Shown here one piece after another: positions 53,042 through 58,268 of a stretch of DNA of 58,268 bases. Source of the stretch: Bacillus pseudomycoides (GTDB taxonomy: Bacteria > Bacillota > Bacilli > Bacillales > Bacillaceae_G); assembly GCF_002582035.1 (NCBI RefSeq), contig NZ_NUQE01000022.1, positions 163,898 to 222,165 of the forward strand. Direction: 5' to 3'. Both the position numbers and the translations under genes were made by a program. The notes beneath the pieces are model-generated. The model was not told the DNA's origin. It did not search any database and was given only the letters and a program-made list of their open reading frames with translations. Positions within the stretch are counted from its first letter, which is position 1. Each line of letters opens with the position of its first letter.

Positions 53042-53080
53042 AAAACACGACCGTGGGGGGAAACTCGGTCGTGTTTTTTC
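53042..53080 (+). terminator. Terminator of the pyr operon
   Basis: AAAACACGACCG (53042-53053) and CGGTCGTGTTTT (53065-53076) form a 12-bp stem, followed by TT and a pyrimidine-rich tail. Confidence 0.9.
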
Positions 53081-53277
53081 GTATAAAAGTAGAGTAATAC
53101 GTATAGTTGTATGGTTATATTATCTCTAACATGTTGTTTCTTCGGTGATTCGCCTCTTTTTTTATGTGTCATTCTTCTTTTCTTATAATCTGGAATAATA
53201 GATTTCATTGTCAGAAAAATCGGATAATTAATATTTTTTATGTTGCTTTTTGTTGAACGTTGCTTTACATTTTTAAT

Positions 53278-53295
53278 TGTAAGATATTTACAAAT
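53278..53295. promoter_or_regulatory. Operator-like inverted repeat before the Rhs gene
   Basis: TTGTAA-GATAT-TTACAA is a palindrome immediately 5' of the Rhs-type gene, about 20 nt before its ATG. No clear sigma-A promoter with good spacing was found in this 278-bp gap. It could be an operator, but this is speculative. Confidence 0.3.
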
Positions 53296-53311
53296 ATAGA
53301 GAGGTGAAATT

Positions 53312-56300
53312 ATGAAAAAGGAGAAAAGAAAAAGGCGATGGTTTCAGTATGTCATCCATTTGATGATTATGACGCTTTTTATGTCATCTATTCCAATAGA
53401 AGTCGTCGCAGAGATTGCTGATGTTAGTAATCAGAAACAAGAAAAATTATTTTTAGCAAATCAAGATTCACAGAAAGGGGATCAACAAAAAACCGGTCCA
53501 AAGGATAAGCCTGTTGAAGTGGTTGAAGAACGAACTGAACACGAAAAAGTATTTGATAACAAGAATGGAACATTTACTAAGAAAGTCTATACAGAACCCA
53601 TACATACAGAGAAAAATGGGAAGTTAGAAGAGATTCAACCAGACCTTGTCGCAAAATCACCGCAAACGATTGCTACAAAAGCTACTAAGCTAAAACCAAC
53701 CTTTCAAAAGAAATTAACTCAACAAGAATATGCCACGTTCGAAATAGATGGTCATACAGTCTCCTACAAATTAATAGGAGCAAAAGGTGAGAAAGAACAA
53801 CTCCAACCTTCTCCAGCCGCTGCAACTTACGAGAAAAATAAGATTTGGTATAAAAATATTTTTCCAAACATCGATTTACGTACGATTACGTTTAATGACA
53901 AAATCAAAGAAGATATTGTTTTGAATCAATATACAGGACATCATATCTTTACCTTCCAATTACAAACTAAACTGACACCGAAGTTACAAGAAGACGGTTC
54001 TATTCTTATGATAGATGATAAGCAAAAGACAGTGTTTACGCTGCCAAAACCGTTTATGACAGATTCCAATGTACATCCTGAATCGAATGAAGCACCGATT
54101 TCAGAAGAGGTAAAGTATACATTAGAGAAACAAGAAAACAATACGTACAATGTAACCATTACAGCGGATCCAAAATGGCTACAAGCTCCTGAACGAAAAT
54201 ACCCGGTTTATATTGACCCGTCCATTGCGATGGAAAGTTTCCAAGAAGCCTACGTATCGAGTGCGTATCCAAAGAACAATTATTCACGATGGGTACTTTG
54301 GGATGAAAATCTGCAAGCTCATACGTTAAAAGTGGGGTATTTTGATAATAGTACAGGATATAATTTTGCATATATGAAGCCGGAACTTTCTAGTTTGAAT
54401 GGCGCAATCGTACAAGATGCAAAATTTTATGCCTATGCGGCGTGGCATTATTATGCGAATAGTCCGAATGAAGTATGGTTAGATGAAGTTAAAGGTGACT
54501 GGGATTATATTAAGATGAACTGGGAGACAAAACCATGGTCCCAAGAAATCGCTGTGACCAATGTCGGTCGAAATCAATGGGCAGAGTTTAATGTTACGAA
54601 CACAGTGAAAGCGTGGGTAAGTGGTGAGAGACCAAACTATGGATTTAAGCTGCATCCGAACGGGCGAGGACAAACGCATTGGAAGAAGTTTATTGCAGGT
54701 TATCAAGGCGGTGAAGCTGCACCATATTTAGAAATTACGTATTCGTATCCAAAGCCGAATAAACCGCGTTTATCAGCCTATTCGAATGGCATGGGAAGCG
54801 GTACCGGGCATATCAATGTGAATTGGGATGCTGTACCAGGAGCAATTGGATATCGAATAGGGATTTTTGATGGAGAAGATTATAACTATTATCATGTTGG
54901 GAATACGACATCGTGGTCAACAAAAGATAAAAAAATATGGCCAAGTCAAGATGATGTGAACCGTGGTCGGAACACACTTCATTTTGATGGATTAGGCGGA
55001 GAATTTCCAACGAGTCCTTCTCGGTTGTATCAAAATAATGGTTATAATGAACAGGGCAATGATAAACATGCCTACAAAGTAAAAGTTGTAGCGGAGTATC
55101 TTCATGATGAATTGAGCCCAGAATCAGATGAAGAAAAGGTATTTATACCGCTTGAAGCACCAAAACAACCAAAATCATATGCTTTTCCCAATTTGTCTGG
55201 CTCTAACTCGGGATATATTGAGCTAAACTGGGATCAAATCCCCGGTGCTACAGGCTATCGTGTCATTTTTTATAATGGAAAGAATCACGATGTGTTTGAT
55301 GTTGGAAATGTGACGAAATGGTCCACTCAAGGAAAGAAAATCTATCCAACAGCGGATGAGTTAAAAAGTGGTCGTTACCAGTTCCACACGGATGGAAAGG
55401 GAGAAGAACTCGCATTAAATCCTTCTCAGCTGTATCAAAATGCAGGTGATTTTAGAAGTGATAAATATTGGGTTCATATTCAAGCCTACAGCAATATCGG
55501 GCATGCCGAAAGTGCGTATTCCCCAGATTACGGCATTAAAATGGCAGAACCAACAGATATTTTCGGTATGAAGGATTATATGGCCTCTGTTGATGTCATT
55601 GGCGGTAAAGTAAATGCGACAAATGGGAACTTTGTCATGGATGAGTCGGACTTTACTTTATCCGGCCGCGGACCTGATTTACGCATTGACCGTGTATACA
55701 ACAGTAACAGCACAGAACAAGGTGTATTAGGAAAAGGTTGGACGAGTTCTTTTGATGAAAAAGTACAGGAGCAGCCAAATGGAGACTTACACTTTATTCA
55801 GGAAGATCGTGCGATAGATCGTTTTGAAAAAGTGGGAGACAATTCCTACAAAGCACCACCGGGTGTATTTTTAGAAATGAAGAAAACAGACAGTGGATAT
55901 ACGGTTACTGACAAAGATCAAACGGTATCGGAATATGACAAACAAGGCCGTTTAACAAAAGTGAAAGACGAACATGGTAATACACTCACTTATCGATATG
56001 AAAATGGTCGTGTCGTAGAAATTACAAACGCCTCTAACCGTAAAGTATCTTTACAGTATGGTACAGATGGGTTATTAATGAAACTTGTCGGCCCTGAGAA
56101 CCGTACGGTTACGTATGAGTATAAAGATGGCCAATTAGTAGGTGTAACAACACCGAGAGGGAAACAATACCGATACGGCTATGAAAATGGGAAACTACGT
56201 TATACGTATGATCCGAAACATACGGAACAAAAGCCGTACAAAACAACGTACACGTATGAAAATAATCGACTGGTTGGCGTGACAGATGCACTTGGGAAGG

Positions 56301-58268
56301 AAACAAAGCTTTCTTATAACAGTGAAGCAAGAGAAGTTACTGTCACAGATCCTAAAAATGTAAAAGATATGTATCACTACAATCTTGCCGGGAACCCGGA
56401 AAAAACGATTGTAGATGCAGACGGATTAAAGTTAACAACAACCTATGAATATGAAGCAAACAATTTAACAAAAAAGATAGATCCAAAAGACCAAGGGAAA
56501 CGTGTTTCTGAAAGCTATACGTATGACAGTAATGGAAACGTAACATCTGCGACGGACGCAATTGGAACAGAGAAGTATGAATATAATCAAAACAATGATG
56601 TCACGAAAGTAACAGATACAGAGAGTAAAGAAACGTCTGTTACATATAACGGTGCCAATGCTGTTTCGAAAACAGATTATCAAGCGCAAACATCATCTGT
56701 GACGCAGTATGATCCTTATGGAAATCCGATTCGTGGCAGTTTAGAACTAGTGCCAGGTGCAAACCTATTACGAAACCCTGGTTATGAAGCAGGTGGTGAG
56801 CGTTGGGAGTTACGCGGATGGAATGATGGTGGTAAAAATGAAGTAGATGGAACGATTCGCGCGCCGGAGTTAGGACAAGTATCCTCTTTGCGTATGGAAA
56901 CAAAAGCGAACAATGGAGATTGGGGAGCAACCATTGCAAGTCAAAAAGTTCCAGTTGATCCAAAACGTCCATATATTTTTAGTGGTTGGATAAAAACAAA
57001 TAGATTAGAAAAAGCGAGTGCGTATTTTCATATTGTTGAGATAGATGAAAATGGAAATCGTGTAGGGGAAATATTTTCCAACTATCATAGCAAAGTGAAT
57101 GGCACAACCGATTGGACAAAACGACAAGTACCAATTGTGACTTCTGAAAAAACACATCAGTTGTTAATTGAGTTATTTACGGATCATGCGGATATAAATG
57201 CGAGTGGAACGGCATGGTTTGATAACTTACAGCTAGAAGAAGGACCAATTGCTTCTTCCTTTAACCCAGTACCTAACTCTAGTTTTGAATACTATGGAGA
57301 CAAACTAGAAGTTTGGCATACATGGCAAAATGTGCCGAGAGATAGCATAGGGGAAGGATTTGGAGGACATTCAGCGCTTGTGATGGAACGTAAGAGCCCA
57401 ACTGATCCAAACCCAGATCTGCATTATCGTCAAGAAATTACGCTAAATCAAAGTCAAGCGAAAGATATTACGATTACCGCAATGTCAAAAGCGGAAAACG
57501 TGAAACATAGCAGTACATCTCAGCCAAACAACGGATATTCTGTTTGGATTTATGCAGAACATGAAGGCGGAACATGGAAAAGTTATTACATCACGTTCCC
57601 GCTTGGCACAAAAGATTGGAATCGCGGAGCAGTTGTCATCCCAGCTTCAGCAGGGGCGATTAAACGAATTCAGCTTCATACGATGTTTGATAAAGAACAT
57701 ACCGGAAAAGTATGGTTCGATGATGTTCGTGTGATGGAAGGCAATCATCTAACGAAAACAGAATATGATGCAGATGGAAACTTTATTACTGCAACCTATG
57801 ATGAAGAAAATCGGAAAAATACCTTTACGTATGATACGTATGGAAACAAAACAAGTGAAACAGATGAAAAAGGAAATAAAAAGACATTTGCATATAACGA
57901 AGATAATCAATTAACTAAAACAACACTCGCAAATGGAACTTCTGTTTCTTACAATTATGATGACAATGGAAACACAACAGAAAAATTTGTGACAGCTGGT
58001 GGCAAAACACAAAAGAACATCTTTGAGTATGATGTTGATAACAAACTAACTGTTTTCCAAGATGCATTATCTCGAAAAATCTTACACGAGTATGATGCAA
58101 ATGCGAACCGAATTAAAACCACCCTACCAACAAACGCTGTTTTAGAATGGGAGTACGATGCCGCAAACCGCGCAACAAAGACAAAACGAAACGGCAAAGA
58201 TGCATTCTCGTATGCATATGATGAGAACGGAAATGAAACAAAAGTAACCGATCATATAAACGGAATCG
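53312..58268 (+). CDS. Large secreted WapA/Rhs-type YD-repeat protein, 3' end outside window
   Basis: One frame runs without a stop from the ATG at 53312 (GAGAGGTGAAATT upstream) to the window edge: 1652 codons visible. Order: signal peptide (about 1-33; basic start, hydrophobic core, ending EVVA), an N-terminal region to about 300, a DNRLRE-like domain (about 300-480), two homologous fibronectin-like modules (about 480-613 and 615-743), a DUF6531-like entry segment (about 760-820), YD/Rhs repeats (about 870-1140; pattern YDxxGN), two carbohydrate-binding-like modules (about 1150-1313 and 1320-1476) and resumed YD repeats to the edge. This is the plan of WapA-like contact toxins, where a variable C-terminal toxin is carried in an Rhs shell. 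Toxin and immunity gene are not visible. Confidence 0.9.
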   Translation, partial: MKKEKRKRRWFQYVIHLMIMTLFMSSIPIEVVAEIADVSNQKQEKLFLANQDSQKGDQQKTGPKDKPVEVVEERTEHEKVFDNKNGTFTKKVYTEPIHTEKNGKLEEIQPDLVAKSPQTIATKATKLKPTFQKKLTQQEYATFEIDGHTVSYKLIGAKGEKEQLQPSPAAATYEKNKIWYKNIFPNIDLRTITFNDKIKEDIVLNQYTGHHIFTFQLQTKLTPKLQEDGSILMIDDKQKTVFTLPKPFMTDSNVHPESNEAPISEEVKYTLEKQENNTYNVTITADPKWLQAPERKYPVYIDPSIAMESFQEAYVSSAYPKNNYSRWVLWDENLQAHTLKVGYFDNSTGYNFAYMKPELSSLNGAIVQDAKFYAYAAWHYYANSPNEVWLDEVKGDWDYIKMNWETKPWSQEIAVTNVGRNQWAEFNVTNTVKAWVSGERPNYGFKLHPNGRGQTHWKKFIAGYQGGEAAPYLEITYSYPKPNKPRLSAYSNGMGSGTGHINVNWDAVPGAIGYRIGIFDGEDYNYYHVGNTTSWSTKDKKIWPSQDDVNRGRNTLHFDGLGGEFPTSPSRLYQNNGYNEQGNDKHAYKVKVVAEYLHDELSPESDEEKVFIPLEAPKQPKSYAFPNLSGSNSGYIELNWDQIPGATGYRVIFYNGKNHDVFDVGNVTKWSTQGKKIYPTADELKSGRYQFHTDGKGEELALNPSQLYQNAGDFRSDKYWVHIQAYSNIGHAESAYSPDYGIKMAEPTDIFGMKDYMASVDVIGGKVNATNGNFVMDESDFTLSGRGPDLRIDRVYNSNSTEQGVLGKGWTSSFDEKVQEQPNGDLHFIQEDRAIDRFEKVGDNSYKAPPGVFLEMKKTDSGYTVTDKDQTVSEYDKQGRLTKVKDEHGNTLTYRYENGRVVEITNASNRKVSLQYGTDGLLMKLVGPENRTVTYEYKDGQLVGVTTPRGKQYRYGYENGKLRYTYDPKHTEQKPYKTTYTYENNRLVGVTDALGKETKLSYNSEAREVTVTDPKNVKDMYHYNLAGNPEKTIVDADGLKLTTTYEYEANNLTKKIDPKDQGKRVSESYTYDSNGNVTSATDAIGTEKYEYNQNNDVTKVTDTESKETSVTYNGANAVSKTDYQAQTSSVTQYDPYGNPIRGSLELVPGANLLRNPGYEAGGERWELRGWNDGGKNEVDGTIRAPELGQVSSLRMETKANNGDWGATIASQKVPVDPKRPYIFSGWIKTNRLEKASAYFHIVEIDENGNRVGEIFSNYHSKVNGTTDWTKRQVPIVTSEKTHQLLIELFTDHADINASGTAWFDNLQLEEGPIASSFNPVPNSSFEYYGDKLEVWHTWQNVPRDSIGEGFGGHSALVMERKSPTDPNPDLHYRQEITLNQSQAKDITITAMSKAENVKHSSTSQPNNGYSVWIYAEHEGGTWKSYYITFPLGTKDWNRGAVVIPASAGAIKRIQLHTMFDKEHTGKVWFDDVRVMEGNHLTKTEYDADGNFITATYDEENRKNTFTYDTYGNKTSETDEKGNKKTFAYNEDNQLTKTTLANGTSVSYNYDDNGNTTEKFVTAGGKTQKNIFEYDVDNKLTVFQDALSRKILHEYDANANRIKTTLPTNAVLEWEYDAANRATKTKRNGKDAFSYAYDENGNETKVTDHINGI

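Noticed and set aside
53685-56972. Many short minus-strand frames opposite the Rhs gene
   Set aside because: They are shadows of the long plus-strand frame, with no ribosome-binding sites or domain features.

Overview
The window is low-GC Firmicute DNA from a member of the Bacillus cereus group (sensu lato). The gene order follows the ylb, dcw (division and cell wall), spoIIG/sigG, ylm and pyr blocks known from Bacillus. Intergenic gaps carry bcr1-like repeats, which are typical of this group. Several proteins, for example TmcAL, look clearly diverged from my recollection of B. cereus or B. anthracis orthologues, so no species is assigned.

Layout. 1-11.6 kb holds a ylb-type region: a small unknown gene, rsmD, coaD, ylbJ, a patatin-like gene, the YlbL protease, tmcAL, the YceD-family gene and rpmF, an RsfA-type regulator, a GNAT protein, panE and bshC. 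12-28.8 kb is the dcw cluster: rsmH, ftsL, pbpB, spoVD, murE, mraY, murD, spoVE, murG, murB, divIB, ftsA, ftsZ. Two expected pieces are not intact. mraZ is absent in front of rsmH. sbp, in front of ftsA, survives only as a frameshifted C-terminal remnant, and ylxW/ylxX are missing. 29-31.7 kb carries the sporulation genes spoIIGA, sigE and sigG with recognisable regulatory DNA. 31.9-41.2 kb holds ylmC, pgeF, ylmE, sepF, ylmG, ylmH, divIVA, a T-box controlled ileS, ylyA, lspA and rluD. 41.2-53.1 kb is the complete pyrimidine operon, pyrR-P-B-C-AA-AB-K-D-F-E, with three PyrR attenuators.

From 53312 to the right edge (58268) one uninterrupted reading frame encodes at least 1652 residues of a secreted WapA/Rhs-like protein: signal peptide, DNRLRE-like domain, two tandem fibronectin-like modules, and YD repeats interrupted by two carbohydrate-binding-like modules. 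Its C-terminus, where a toxin and then an immunity gene would be expected, lies outside the window.

How the genes work together. The central region makes peptidoglycan precursors (murE, mraY, murD, murG, murB), builds the septum (FtsL, PBP2B, DivIB, FtsA, FtsZ, SepF, DivIVA) and adapts it to sporulation (SpoVD, SpoVE, SpoIIGA, SigE, SigG). The main unusual points are an apparent AUA start codon for tmcAL, an RBS-masking stem upstream of sigG that only read-through transcripts would contain, a hairpin around the spoVD start codon, the decayed dcw positions, and the large edge-truncated Rhs protein.
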